DNA from: Gemmata palustris
GTDB lineage: Bacteria; Planctomycetota; Planctomycetia; Gemmatales; Gemmataceae
DNA length: 64,000 bases
NCBI RefSeq assembly: GCF_017939745.1
Contig: NZ_JAGKQQ010000002.1
Location: 1 to 64,000, forward strand
Direction: 5' to 3'
Shown here: positions 8,567 through 17,441 of the stretch, one piece after another
How the letters are laid out: each line of letters begins with the position of its first letter
Position numbering within the stretch: position 1 is the stretch's first letter
Position numbers and translations under genes: made by a program
The notes under the pieces: model-generated
Databases searched by the model: none
The model's input: the letters and a program-made list of their open reading frames with translations, nothing else
What the model was told of the DNA's origin: nothing

Positions 8567-9484
8567 ATGCCCAAGAAGCTTCACGGCGTGCTGGCGATCG
8601 CGCACACGCCGTTCACCGACGGCGACGAGATCGACGAACTCGTGCTCAAGCGTGAGGTCGAGTGGGCGTTCGGGGTCGGCGCCAACGGCGTCGGCACCGG
8701 GATGGTGTCCGAGACGATGCGGCTCACCGATCACGAGCGCGTGTCGCTCGCGAACATGCTGGTCGGGTTCGCCGGGAACCGCGGACCGGTGTTCGTCGCG
8801 GTGGGCGCGGAGAGCACGAAGCAGTCGCTCGCGCACGCGAAGGCGGCCGAAAGAGAGGGCTGCGACGCGGTCATGGCCGTTCCGCCGCTCACCTCGAAGC
8901 TCAGCGAAGCGCACCTCGTCGATCACTTCCGCGCGCTGGCCGACGGGATCGGCATCCCGGTCATCGTGCAGGACGCATCGGGCTACGTCGGGCAGTCGAT
9001 TCCGATTTCGGTGTGTGTCAAACTCCTCGAACAGTACGGCCCGGACAAAATCCTCTTCAAACCGGAAGCCGCGCCGAACGGCCCCACGCTGTCCGCGCTG
9101 CGCGACGCCACCAGCGGGAAAGCGACCATATTTGAGGGCTCGGGCGGGATCTTCCTCGTCGACAGTTACCGGCGCGGGATCGCCGGCACGATGCCCGGAA
9201 TGGACCTGCTCGACGGCATCGTGGCTGTTTGGAAAGCGCTCCAGCGCGGCGACGACGCCACGGCGTACCGCGTCTCGTTCCCGATCGGCGCGATCGTGGC
9301 GCTGCAACTGCAAGCGGGGCTGGACGGGTTCCTAGCGGTCGAAAAGTACCTGATGCACAAGCGCGGGCTGTTCCCGAGTGTGCGCCGGCGCAAGCCCTAC
9401 GGCTGGGAACTGGACGCCGAGACCGCTACCGAAGTGGACCGCCTGTTCGCACACCTCCAGGAGGCGCTCGGCACCCCGCCGTAG
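8567..9484 (+). CDS. Dihydrodipicolinate synthase/N-acetylneuraminate lyase family aldolase
   Basis: A 305-residue TIM-barrel class I aldolase. The Schiff-base lysine is K165 in KILFKPEAAP, and GANGVGTGMVSE near residues 38-49 is the family's variant of the substrate loop. The usual Tyr-Asn pair before the active-site loop (ILYNVP in DapA) reads VIVQDAS here, so this is probably not a lysine-pathway DapA. It may cleave or dehydrate a keto-deoxy sugar acid made by the enzyme encoded just upstream. It lies 7 bases upstream of the MFS start. It is cytoplasmic; the specific substrate is an inference from context. Confidence 0.8.
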   Translation: MPKKLHGVLAIAHTPFTDGDEIDELVLKREVEWAFGVGANGVGTGMVSETMRLTDHERVSLANMLVGFAGNRGPVFVAVGAESTKQSLAHAKAAEREGCDAVMAVPPLTSKLSEAHLVDHFRALADGIGIPVIVQDASGYVGQSIPISVCVKLLEQYGPDKILFKPEAAPNGPTLSALRDATSGKATIFEGSGGIFLVDSYRRGIAGTMPGMDLLDGIVAVWKALQRGDDATAYRVSFPIGAIVALQLQAGLDGFLAVEKYLMHKRGLFPSVRRRKPYGWELDAETATEVDRLFAHLQEALGTPP

Positions 9485-9491
9485 CCCCACC

Positions 9492-10733
9492 ATGCGATAC
9501 CAACTCCTCTCGTTCCTGTGCGCGGCGACCGTGATCGCGTACCTCCAGCGGTCCGCGCTCGGCGTGCCCTCAAAAGCCATTGAGAGCGAACTCGGGCTGA
9601 CCGCGCAAGACATGGGGCTGGTGTGGCTCGCGTGGTACGCGGGGTACGCCGCGTTCCAGTTACCCGCCGGGTGGATCGCCGACCGACTCGGCAGCAAGTC
9701 CGCACTGATTACGTTCGCGGTGCTGTGGTCCACGCTGACCGCGGTCGTCGGCGCCGCGACGAGTTTCACCGGGCTGTGGGTACTGTGGGGGCTGATGGGA
9801 ATCGCCCAGGCCGGCATCTTCGTGTGCGCAACGAAGGCCATTGGCGCAACGTTCCCGCGCACCGAGCACGCGCTCGCGTCCGGGGCGCTGGCGTGCTGCA
9901 TGGCCGGCGGGGCCGCGCTATCGCAGTTCGTCACCGGTCGGCTACTCGGGCCGCTCGCGTGGCAGGAAATCCTCGTCGTGTACGCGGTGCCGGGGCTGGT
10001 GTGGGCGTTCGTGTTCGCGCTGGTGGTTCCGCGCCCCGAACAGCCCCCGCCAGAATCGGAGGTGCCGGGCGATTGGGCGCTCGTTCCCCCCGCGCCGGCC
10101 GAACCGCCCGCGCCTGCGCAATGGTCGCGGTTACTGACCGACCGAAACATGCTCCTGCTCTGTGCGCAGCAGTTCCAGCGCGCCGGGGCGGTCGCGCTGT
10201 TCTTCACGTGGTTCCCGCGGTACCTGCAAGAAACAAAAGGCGTCAGCGTCGCGAGTTCCGGCGGACTGGCGGCGTGGCCACTCCTCGCCGGGATGCTCGG
10301 CGGGCTGCTGGGCGGAACGATTTCCGACTGGCTCCTGGTCCGCACCGGCAACCCGCGCCTCAGCCGGCAGGGGCTCGCCGCGTGCGCGACGACGGTGTGC
10401 GCGGGGGTCTCACTCGCGGCGTTCTATGCGGACGATGCGAACACCGCGGTACTGCTCATCAGCGTCGCGGCGTTCTGTGGGTACGCGAGCGGTGTGAGCG
10501 CCTACGCTACTGCTCTCTCGATGGGCGGGAAGCGTGTGGCGCCGGTCTTCGCCACGATGAACATGGCCGGGAACATCGGCGCCGGGCTGTTCCCGTTCGT
10601 GGTGGGGCAACTCGTGGGGGGAACGGGTAATTGGAACCTCACGCTGCTCCTGTTCGCGGGAATGTTCGCCGGGTCCGCGGTCTGTTGGACGCTCTTGAAT
10701 CCGAAGGGCACGCTGTTCGAGGAACCAGAATGA
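9492..10733 (+). CDS. MFS transporter, anion:cation symporter type
   Basis: A 413-residue, roughly 12-helix major facilitator. The loop 2-3 motif is GWIADRLGSKSALI (family pattern G-x3-DR-x-G-x-K/R). The N-terminal sequence YLQRSALGVPSKAIESELGL with LQRSALG resembles the ACS (hexuronate/phthalate/tartrate) group. A central cytoplasmic loop rich in Pro and Ala divides the two six-helix halves near residue 185-205. The gene sits between an aldolase and a ceramidase-like gene downstream of a sugar-acid dehydratase, so it probably imports the acid sugar that this cluster degrades. Its stop overlaps the next start (ATGA), showing translational coupling. ATG 9492 was chosen just after the aldolase stop. 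Confidence 0.85.
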   Translation: MRYQLLSFLCAATVIAYLQRSALGVPSKAIESELGLTAQDMGLVWLAWYAGYAAFQLPAGWIADRLGSKSALITFAVLWSTLTAVVGAATSFTGLWVLWGLMGIAQAGIFVCATKAIGATFPRTEHALASGALACCMAGGAALSQFVTGRLLGPLAWQEILVVYAVPGLVWAFVFALVVPRPEQPPPESEVPGDWALVPPAPAEPPAPAQWSRLLTDRNMLLLCAQQFQRAGAVALFFTWFPRYLQETKGVSVASSGGLAAWPLLAGMLGGLLGGTISDWLLVRTGNPRLSRQGLAACATTVCAGVSLAAFYADDANTAVLLISVAAFCGYASGVSAYATALSMGGKRVAPVFATMNMAGNIGAGLFPFVVGQLVGGTGNWNLTLLLFAGMFAGSAVCWTLLNPKGTLFEEPE

Positions 10734-12163
10734 AGACGCGGGTAAACACCCCTCAAGCACGGTGCCGGGCCGGGTTCGCACGGGCCGACATCACGCCCCC
10801 CGTGGGCATCTACCACCGGATGTGGGGCGCGGCACTTCACGACCGTGCCACCGGCGTCCACAAGCCGCTCACGGCCACCGCGCTGTTCCTCGAAGCACTC
10901 GACGGCGGCGGGCGGTTACTCGTGATCGGGATGGATCACTGCATCCTTGACGGTGCGGAAATCGAGAACGTCCGCACCCGCGTTGGCGAAGTGGCGCCGG
11001 ATGATGTGATGGTGGCGCTATCACACACGCACGGCTCGGGGTGGATGTCGCGTTCGCGGGCGAACCTCCCGGGCGGCGACCTCATCGGGCCGTACCTCGA
11101 CCAACTCGCGGGCACCTGCGTTGCGCTCGCGCGGCGCGCCATTGATTCGGCACGCGACGCAACGATCCTTTATGGTTCTGCACGGTGCGCACTCGCGGCC
11201 CACCGCGACACCTGGGACGAGAATGCGAAGCAGTTCGTGTGCGGCTTCAACACCGAGGGGGCGGCCGACGACACTGTGCTCGTGGCAAAAGTGCTCGCCG
11301 ACGGTACACGCGGCACGCTCGGCACCGTGGTGAACTATGCGTGCCACCCGACGACACTGGCGTGGGCGAACACTCTCATCAGCCCGGATTACGTGGGCGC
11401 GATGCGCGAGGTGATCGAAACGAGCACGGGCGCGCCGTGTTTGTTCATTCAGGGAGCGTCCGGCGACCTCGGCCCGCGCGAGGGGTACGTCGGGGACGCG
11501 ACCGTCGCCGACCGCAACGGCCGGCAGCTCGGGTTCGCCGCGCTCTCCGCGCTGGAATCGCTCCCCGCACCGGGAACTTATTTCGAGTACACGGGATCGG
11601 TCGTGTCCGGCGCGATCCTGGGCACTTGGGCGCACCGTTCCGTTCCCGCCGAAGAACAGGCGGCGTTCGCCGCGTGGTGTACGCGCCGGTTCGTCGTCCC
11701 GCTCCCGTACCGGCTCTCGCTGCCCACAATAGAAGAGACGCGGGCCGAGCTAGCGAAGTGGGAGCGCGAAGAATCTGCGGCCCGCGCTGGGAATGATGAG
11801 GCTCGCGTGTCCGAGTGCCGCGCCCGCGCGGAGCAGATGACGCGCCAACTCACGCGCCTCACAGCAATGCCACCGGGGAAATCGTACCCGTACCAGATCG
11901 CGGTGTCGCGCATCGGCAGCTCGGTGTGGGTGTTCTGCCCCGGCGAACTGTATCAGGTCTTCCAGACGACGCTCCGCGCGCGCTTCCCGAACTTGGCGCT
12001 CGTCATCAGCACGGTGACGAACGACTGGCAGCCGGGCTATTTGCCGACCGCATCGAGCTACGACTACGGCATCTATCAGGAGATCATCGCGGCCGTCGCC
12101 CCCGGCTCGCTCGAAACGGTGATCGAGGTCGTGAGCCGCGAAATCAAGGCGGTTGCGGGGTGA
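10730..12163 (+). CDS. Neutral/alkaline ceramidase-like protein
   Basis: A 477-residue protein related to the N-terminal catalytic region of neutral ceramidases. It begins with GFARADITPPVG, the typical opening of this superfamily. It then has the metal-binding pair HTHGSGW (H99, H101), VNYACHPTTLAW and FIQGASGDLGPREG, which correspond to the zinc-site and substrate-loop motifs. There is no obvious signal peptide, unlike classic secreted ceramidases. It overlaps the MFS stop by 4 bases and closes the sugar-acid cluster. Planctomycetes carry many such proteins next to catabolic genes, and few are characterised. Hydrolysis of an amide or ester in a lipid or glycoconjugate is possible but unproven. 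Confidence 0.75.
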   Translation: MKTRVNTPQARCRAGFARADITPPVGIYHRMWGAALHDRATGVHKPLTATALFLEALDGGGRLLVIGMDHCILDGAEIENVRTRVGEVAPDDVMVALSHTHGSGWMSRSRANLPGGDLIGPYLDQLAGTCVALARRAIDSARDATILYGSARCALAAHRDTWDENAKQFVCGFNTEGAADDTVLVAKVLADGTRGTLGTVVNYACHPTTLAWANTLISPDYVGAMREVIETSTGAPCLFIQGASGDLGPREGYVGDATVADRNGRQLGFAALSALESLPAPGTYFEYTGSVVSGAILGTWAHRSVPAEEQAAFAAWCTRRFVVPLPYRLSLPTIEETRAELAKWEREESAARAGNDEARVSECRARAEQMTRQLTRLTAMPPGKSYPYQIAVSRIGSSVWVFCPGELYQVFQTTLRARFPNLALVISTVTNDWQPGYLPTASSYDYGIYQEIIAAVAPGSLETVIEVVSREIKAVAG

Positions 12164-12174
12164 GCTTAAGAGTG

Positions 12175-12277
12175 TTTCACCGCAGAGGGCGCGGAGAGCG
12201 CAGAGAAAAAGCAGGGTAACCGTGATCGGTTCGGCTCCGGTTCTTCTCCGCGCCCTCTCGTGCTCTCTGCGGTGAAA
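12175..12277. repeat. Imperfect inverted repeat, 'ttcaccgcagag' family
   Basis: The left arm (12175-12204) and right arm (12246-12277) are near reverse complements rich in 'ccgcagaggg' and 'gcggagagcgcagag'. Another copy of the same sequence is at 61649-61680, and the first 20 bases of the window look like a further fragment. It lies between the ceramidase-like gene and the SMI1/KNR4 gene. Confidence 0.75.
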
Positions 12278-12322
12278 TCCTCTTCACCATCAGCGCGTGT
12301 ACCGAAAAAAGGAGTAACCACC

Positions 12323-13162
12323 GTGGCGAAGCGAAAGCAGGCGCGACCGTGGGACGCGGTGTTCGACCAGATCCAGGTCCGGCCCAGGCCGCGCCTCCCC
12401 GAGTACGTATACCCGGCGCCGGTTACCGATGTCGAGTTGGACGAACTGGAAGCGCACCTCAAGTGCCGAGTGCCCGAGAGTTACCGCACGTTCATGAAGC
12501 GGTTCGGCCCGGGCGAGGCCGCGGACCTCATCCGCTTACCGCCCCTGGGCGTGCGCGACGAGGGGGACCAGAACCTCATCGCAGAAACTAGCGCTTGCCG
12601 CGGCAAATTTCTGAACCGCAGGCCCGAATATCTTCCCCCTAACGCCAATGCAGCTTGGCTCGGCCGCCTCGTGTATTTCGGGTCGGATTTCTGTGGCCGC
12701 ACATACGCCTGGGATCCAAAAGACGTCACGCACAAAAGGGGCAACGAGTACCGAGTCTACTGCCTGCGACGCATGGAGGAGGGAGATCCCGAGGACCGCG
12801 GAGAGACGCTCGCGGACTTGATCCAGGGCGTGTGGGCGGAGCAAGTTCGTGGTATCGAAGAAGACGGAGGCGAGAAGCCCACGGGTATCGACTTCAAACC
12901 GTGGAACCCTGTGCGCGAGAAAGTGAAGCCCGACCGAGACGACGTGAAGCGCTGGTTCGCGTTCAACAACAACGCGGCCCGAGACCTCGCATTTTCGATC
13001 CGCTACCACGGGGCCACGGACACGTTCCCGATTCTGGCCGACGCGCTGGAGGAGGCGGGCTGCACGAGCGCGGACCTGCTCAACTCGTGTCGCACCGGCG
13101 ATCCCACCACCGACGGCGTATGGGTGCTCCGGGTGCTCGGCCTCATTTTCGGTCGCCGCTGA
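12323..13162 (+). CDS. SMI1/KNR4 family protein
   Basis: A 279-residue protein. Residues about 33-60 contain the SMI1/KNR4 (SUKH) signature: VTDVELDELEAHLKCRVPES, then YRTFMKRFGPGE. Members act as immunity proteins against polymorphic toxins or as scaffold-like modules. No toxin gene is adjacent, so the immunity role is only possible. I chose GTG 12323 because an 'aaggag' lies nine bases upstream; the longer frame from 12260 would run through the repeat element at 12246-12277. The C-terminal third (residues about 205-279) looks like a separate helical module. Confidence 0.75.
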   Translation: MAKRKQARPWDAVFDQIQVRPRPRLPEYVYPAPVTDVELDELEAHLKCRVPESYRTFMKRFGPGEAADLIRLPPLGVRDEGDQNLIAETSACRGKFLNRRPEYLPPNANAAWLGRLVYFGSDFCGRTYAWDPKDVTHKRGNEYRVYCLRRMEEGDPEDRGETLADLIQGVWAEQVRGIEEDGGEKPTGIDFKPWNPVREKVKPDRDDVKRWFAFNNNAARDLAFSIRYHGATDTFPILADALEEAGCTSADLLNSCRTGDPTTDGVWVLRVLGLIFGRR

Positions 13163-13183
13163 TCCTCCGTGCCTGAAAATAGG

Positions 13184-13217
13184 CACCACGGGCCGAGGAT
13201 CGCCCCAGCCCGTGGTG
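13184..13217. terminator. Hairpin after the SMI1/KNR4 gene
   Basis: Ten-base arms at 13184-13193 and 13208-13217 pair perfectly around a 14-base loop, 20 bases after the stop. A smaller hairpin at 13169-13186 overlaps the left arm. No long T-run follows, so termination strength is uncertain. Confidence 0.45.
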
Positions 13218-13402
13218 TCTACTTCCCGACCCGGAGCGCTCGCGGCAACACCCACCACCCACAAGGGCGGCGGGTGCTCCAAGGGTAACAAACACCTCCA
13301 AGCGGCGTTTACCCAACAATCGCCCGGTCCCCGTGCTGTCACGGCGCGGCACTCGTGGTACGATGATCGCGAAACGAGACGTACACCGCGCCCGGGGTGC
13401 CC

Positions 13403-14713
13403 ATGTTCGGCCTGTTCACTCCCAAGTGCCCACTCGACCTCGCCGAAAAAACGTGGATCGAGCGGCGCATGCTGTGGTTCGCCGAGCGGTTCGGCGCGCA
13501 CCGAATGCGGAACGCGCGCGTCGTGCTCCCGACCGCCGAGTTCCTCCCCGACGCGTACACCGGGGACTACGCGAGCGTGCGCCGCTGCCTCGACCGCATG
13601 TGCGGGTATATGGGCATCGATCCCGAGGGGATCGCGCTAGAACTGCTCCCCGACCGCCTCATGCCGGACGCGGCCGGGCTGTACGAGATGCGCGCGAAAG
13701 GGCACATCTTTATTGCCGAATCGCGCCTCGCGGACCCGCCCGGGCTGATCGCCACGATCGTCCACGAACTCGCGCACGAGATCCTGTTGCGCGGCGGGCA
13801 CCTGACGGGGCACGAACCGGACCACGAGACAACGACGGACCTGCTCCCCGTGTTCCTCGGCGCGGGCATTTTCGCCGCGAACGCGACCATCCGCGAAGAG
13901 ACCAAACGGGACGGGAACATCAGTTGGTGGTCGGTCTCCAAGCAGGGGTACTTGTCGTCAATTCAATTCGGCTACGCGATGGCCCTCTTCGCCCACGCAC
14001 GCGGCGAAGAATCTCCAGAGTGGCGTCACCACCTGCGCACCGACGCGCGCAAGACGCTCGGAACGGGGTTGCGCTTCCTCCGCAAAACGGGGGACTCGCT
14101 GTTCACGCCGGACACGGTCGATAGGCGGCCCGCCGTGACGCCCGCCCTCGTCCTGGAACGGTTGGCGATGCGCAGCCCGACGTTCCGGCTCGCAGCGCTG
14201 TGGGACGTTCTCGAATCGGGGCTGACCGACCCGAAGCTGCTGGGCGCGGTCGTCGCGCACTTCAAGCACCCAGACGACGCCATACGCACGGCCGCAGTCC
14301 GAGCGGTGCCGGAGTTCGGCACTGCGGCCCTCGAGGTCGTGCCCCAACTGCTCGAACTCCTCCTCCACGATAGCGCCCTCCGTGCCCACGTCGTTCGGAG
14401 CCTCAGCGCGTTGCGCCCGCCGGCGAAAGACGTGGTACCGGAACTGAACCGACTACTGCTCGATGCGGACACGGCGCCCGAAGCAGCGCGCGCGCTGTAC
14501 CCTTACGGCAGCGAAGCGGCGAGCGCCTTGCCGAATCTGCTGGTCGCGCTAGAACGGTCACTCTTCACATACACCGATGCGACGCCCCTTTACTTTACCG
14601 TTTTGTGCACAATCTGTTCCAACCCGGAACAGGTGCTCCGCAAACACTTCGGTGCGCGCGACCCCGACCTGCTCCGAACCGCTCTGAAAGAACTCAAACT
14701 CCGGTCCAGCTAA
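13403..14713 (+). CDS. HExxH metalloprotease-like protein with HEAT-like repeats
   Basis: A 436-residue protein. The N-terminal half contains IVHELAHEILL near residue 120, a zincin-type HExxH motif, flanked by a basic region and by LTGHEPDHETTTDLL, which could give further ligands. The C-terminal half (from about residue 250) shows repeated helix pairs such as LAALWDVLESGL, DAIRTAAVRAVPEFG, VVPQLLELLLHDS and LRAHVVRSLSALRPP, a HEAT-like solenoid. No signal peptide is seen. The in-frame GTG two codons upstream is a possible alternative start. It is on its own and convergent with the RluA gene, overlapping it by 4 bases at the stops. The biological substrate is unknown. Confidence 0.72.
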   Translation: MFGLFTPKCPLDLAEKTWIERRMLWFAERFGAHRMRNARVVLPTAEFLPDAYTGDYASVRRCLDRMCGYMGIDPEGIALELLPDRLMPDAAGLYEMRAKGHIFIAESRLADPPGLIATIVHELAHEILLRGGHLTGHEPDHETTTDLLPVFLGAGIFAANATIREETKRDGNISWWSVSKQGYLSSIQFGYAMALFAHARGEESPEWRHHLRTDARKTLGTGLRFLRKTGDSLFTPDTVDRRPAVTPALVLERLAMRSPTFRLAALWDVLESGLTDPKLLGAVVAHFKHPDDAIRTAAVRAVPEFGTAALEVVPQLLELLLHDSALRAHVVRSLSALRPPAKDVVPELNRLLLDADTAPEAARALYPYGSEAASALPNLLVALERSLFTYTDATPLYFTVLCTICSNPEQVLRKHFGARDPDLLRTALKELKLRSS

Positions 14714-15570
14714 TTCACAATACGCACCACCTCTGGTGCAATGGGCGATTCCGTTTCCACGCGCTCGCCGCTGAACGGGTGGTCGAACGCGAGGCGCCAG
14801 GCGTGCAGGCACAACCGGCGCACGGGGTCGGTGGTCGCACCGTACATCTTGTCGCCCGCGACCGGGCACCCCAAACCCGCCATGTGAACGCGGATCTGGT
14901 GCTTGCGGCCCGTTTCCAGTTCCACCTCGACGAGCGAATGGCCCCCGCGTGACGAGCGCAGTTTATACCGCGTCACCGCGCGCTTCGCGTCCTTGCCCGG
15001 GGTGCGTCCCGCGCGCACGCGCAAGTCGCGCCCTTCGGTCAGGAAGTTCTCGATCGTGCCCTGCGCCGGGTTCGGCACGCCCTCCACCACCGCGAGGTAG
15101 GTCTTGGTCACGTCTTCCCAGCTCGCCTGAAGTTGGTCGCGGACCTCGGCACTCCGCGCGAAGAGGAGCAGCCCGGACGTGTCGCGGTCGAGCCGGTGAA
15201 CGACGAACGGGCGCCCGGCGTTCCGCGCAGCGAGGTGCGCGCTCAACCGCACGAACGCGGTGTCGGTCTTCTCCGATTCCGTCGCGACCGTGAGCAACCC
15301 GGACGGTTTATCGATCACAATGAGGTACGCATCTTCGTGAACGATGGTAATCCCGGCCAGGTTCGAGGCAGGGGCGGGCGCGTCGCGCTCGATACCCACT
15401 TTGTCGCCGGGGCGCAACGGGTGATCGTGTCGCGTAACCGAGGCGCCGTTGACCGTAACGCGCCCGGAGCGCAGCACCTGCTTCACGCGCGTGCGGTTCA
15501 TCGGCGCGAGCGCGGTGAGCAACCAGTCCAGGAGTTGCACTTCGGAAGCGGGCGACGGAAGTTGCTGCAT
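14710..15570 (-). CDS. RluA family pseudouridine synthase
   Basis: A 286-residue pseudouridine synthase for rRNA or tRNA. Residues about 10-60 form an S4-like RNA-binding module (MNRTRVKQVLRSGRVTVNGA). The catalytic loop is VVHRLDRDTSGLLLFAR with the nucleophilic aspartate at D128. Later motifs include GRKHQIRVHMAGLGCPVAGD, the conserved KxxQxR region. Start ATG 15570 was chosen because it places the S4 domain at the usual distance; the longer frame to 15723 adds unconserved sequence. Which U is modified cannot be told from the sequence. The gene is convergent with the metalloprotease and overlaps its stop. Confidence 0.9.
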   Translation of the reverse strand: MQQLPSPASEVQLLDWLLTALAPMNRTRVKQVLRSGRVTVNGASVTRHDHPLRPGDKVGIERDAPAPASNLAGITIVHEDAYLIVIDKPSGLLTVATESEKTDTAFVRLSAHLAARNAGRPFVVHRLDRDTSGLLLFARSAEVRDQLQASWEDVTKTYLAVVEGVPNPAQGTIENFLTEGRDLRVRAGRTPGKDAKRAVTRYKLRSSRGGHSLVEVELETGRKHQIRVHMAGLGCPVAGDKMYGATTDPVRRLCLHAWRLAFDHPFSGERVETESPIAPEVVRIVN

Positions 15571-16082
15571 CTCGGGTCTCAATGACGAAACTAGCGCCCG
15601 CACATGTGCAGAGAATCGAACGCGACGCGAACTAAGTCGCACAATTCCCCACCCAGAGTATCCGCGTGACACCTTCGCTTTACATAGGGCATTGATAGTG
15701 AAGAGAAAGCGCGGGGCTTCCATCCGGTGCGCGCGTTGCTGGTTCTCGACCCGCGCCTCCGCTGGTTCAAAATTGCACGCCCCAGTGCGCAGAATGGTAC
15801 AGCGCCGAGGCGCCGATCGATCTGTCGTGTTTCAGATTGGTGAGCGCACGAGCCTTTCCCGTCACGCAAAACACGCCATTTTGCCCGGCAAAGCATCGCA
15901 ATTTCGGCCGGCTATGAATTACCCATCTTCCCCGCCTGAACACCTCGCGAGTCGAGCGAACAGAATGTGAAAGCGACCCGTGTACGGCCGCAATTTTGCA
16001 ACGAATTTAAGCGAACGGAAAACGCAACAAATGGTGGGACACAGTAAACAGTTCCGCCGCGTGGCAGATATGGAGACGGCGA
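15571..16082. other. Intergenic region without a recognised gene
   Basis: About 510 bases between the divergent RluA gene and the small ORF at 16083. The frames here are short and lack convincing starts or family features. AT-rich patches near 16000-16040 precede the small downstream gene and may include its promoter. I see no tRNA cloverleaf or long inverted repeat. Confidence 0.5.
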
Positions 16083-16340
16083 ATGGGTTCTAACCTTTGC
16101 AGTGACGACCTGCACGACTGGCTCGTGGTGAGGTTCCTCACGCTCCCGGAGGCGACGCTGGCCGACGCGGTCCGTGACCTCGAGCAACTGAACGAGAACG
16201 AGAAGCGGGAACTGAACCAGCACATGATCTTCCCGTTCGGTGCGGACGACATCCGGGCCGAGCTTCTGCAACTCATCGCGACGCACGGCGAATGCGCGCG
16301 CGTGACCGAGTTCGATAGCTACCTGCCCGCCCTGTATTGA
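16083..16340 (+). CDS. Small acidic protein of unknown function
   Basis: An 85-residue, leucine- and glutamate-rich, probably all-helical soluble protein (LPEATLADAVRDLEQLNENEKREL). I do not recognise a family. It has GC-rich third positions like its neighbours and a clear terminator-like hairpin about 120 bases downstream, which supports a real gene. It has no membrane segment and no signal peptide. Confidence 0.55.
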   Translation: MGSNLCSDDLHDWLVVRFLTLPEATLADAVRDLEQLNENEKRELNQHMIFPFGADDIRAELLQLIATHGECARVTEFDSYLPALY

Positions 16341-16458
16341 GGACAAGACCGCTCGCCCTCGCCCGCCCACTCGTTCAGAATCAAAGACGCCAAATTCCTC
16401 ACGTTACGATCTGTTCAACAATACCCCCCGCGACTAGCCCACTACGCTCTTTCGCTCC

Positions 16459-16507
16459 CGTGTGAACTTCGGCCCGGCGGCTTCGGGCCGAAGTTCACAC
16501 GCTTTTC
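16459..16507 (+). terminator. Intrinsic terminator-like hairpin
   Basis: Perfect 17-base arms at 16459-16475 and 16485-16501 with a 9-base loop, followed by 'cttttc'. It lies downstream of the 85-residue gene and would end its transcript before the exported-protein gene at 16634. Confidence 0.7.
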
Positions 16508-16633
16508 ATGGCCACTGATCGCCGTAGATAGTAACACACTTCTTAAATTCGTAACACCGATGTCACAGATGCCGCTGGTGCATTTTGGTCACACCGCCGG
16601 TCACCACCACACTCATTCTCCCGGAGACCTCTC

Positions 16634-17311
16634 GTGCGTTACCTCGCTGCGCTTCTGACCCTCGGGTGCCTGGCTGCTGCCGGGCACGCTCACTTCGTGT
16701 TCGTGTACGTGGACGGCGCGGAAGCCCGGATCGTGTTCGGCCACACCGCCGCACCGGACCTGACGAGTTTCCCGACCCGCGCCGAGAAGACAATCCTCAC
16801 CGTTCGCGACGCGGACGGCAAAGACATCAAGGTCGCGATCGAGAAGGGCGACGGGAACTTCTTCCGGGCCAAACTGCCGGCGGGGAAGAACGCGGTCGTT
16901 TTCGGGATCACCGAAGCCGGGGTGACGCAGCGCGGCGACAACCCTCCGCTGCTCTCCTTCTACTACCCGAAGGTGATCGTCGGCGACCCGTTTATCAAGG
17001 GTGCGGAAGTTGGAGGCGCGCTGGAACTCGTGCCGGTCCGGGACGGGGACAAGGTCCGGTTCAAGGTTCTGGCTGGAGGAAAGCCGATGGCCGGCGCCGA
17101 GGTCACGGTCGGGTTGCCCGGAAAGGGTGAAGACAAGGACGAGACGGTGAAAACGGACAAGGACGGTCTAACGTCCGCATTCGCTGATAAGGGCCGGTAC
17201 TGCGTCGCGGCTCGACGGTCAGAGGACAAGAGCGGCGAACTCGGAGGAAAGAAATACACCGCGATTCGGCACACCGCGACCCTGGTGTTCGACTTCGCCG
17301 CGCCCAAGTAG
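16634..17311 (+). CDS. DUF4198-like exported protein
   Basis: A 225-residue protein with a signal peptide (MRYLAALLTLGCLAAAGHA, then HFVFVYVDG). The pattern of an exported protein beginning with 'H-x-hydrophobic' after cleavage and a later Ig-like segment (GGKPMAGAEVTVGLPGKGED, DKDGLTSAFADKGRY) matches the DUF4198 family. These are periplasmic proteins often found near metal transport genes. No transporter is adjacent here. The start is GTG 16634 with a GGAG eight bases upstream. The first two His of the mature part (GHAH) could bind metal, but this is inference. Confidence 0.7.
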   Translation: MRYLAALLTLGCLAAAGHAHFVFVYVDGAEARIVFGHTAAPDLTSFPTRAEKTILTVRDADGKDIKVAIEKGDGNFFRAKLPAGKNAVVFGITEAGVTQRGDNPPLLSFYYPKVIVGDPFIKGAEVGGALELVPVRDGDKVRFKVLAGGKPMAGAEVTVGLPGKGEDKDETVKTDKDGLTSAFADKGRYCVAARRSEDKSGELGGKKYTAIRHTATLVFDFAAPK

Positions 17312-17441
17312 CCACTGTGGGGACACGATGTGGGATATCGCCGACCGGTTGGACTCGCGCGCCCGTTCAACCCGGTCCTGGCGCTGATCGCAGCGCTGTT
17401 AATGCTCGCCGCGGCTCTCGTAAGCCGGTAGATACCACTAC

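Noticed and set aside
12323-13162. Immunity gene of a toxin system (SMI1/KNR4 protein)
   Set aside because: No polymorphic toxin or secretion gene is next to it, so the immunity role cannot be supported here.
17312-17441. Possible tRNA or regulatory RNA in gaps between convergent genes
   Set aside because: I could not find a cloverleaf, CCA end or conserved loop in any intergenic region. Only simple hairpins and inverted repeats are present.
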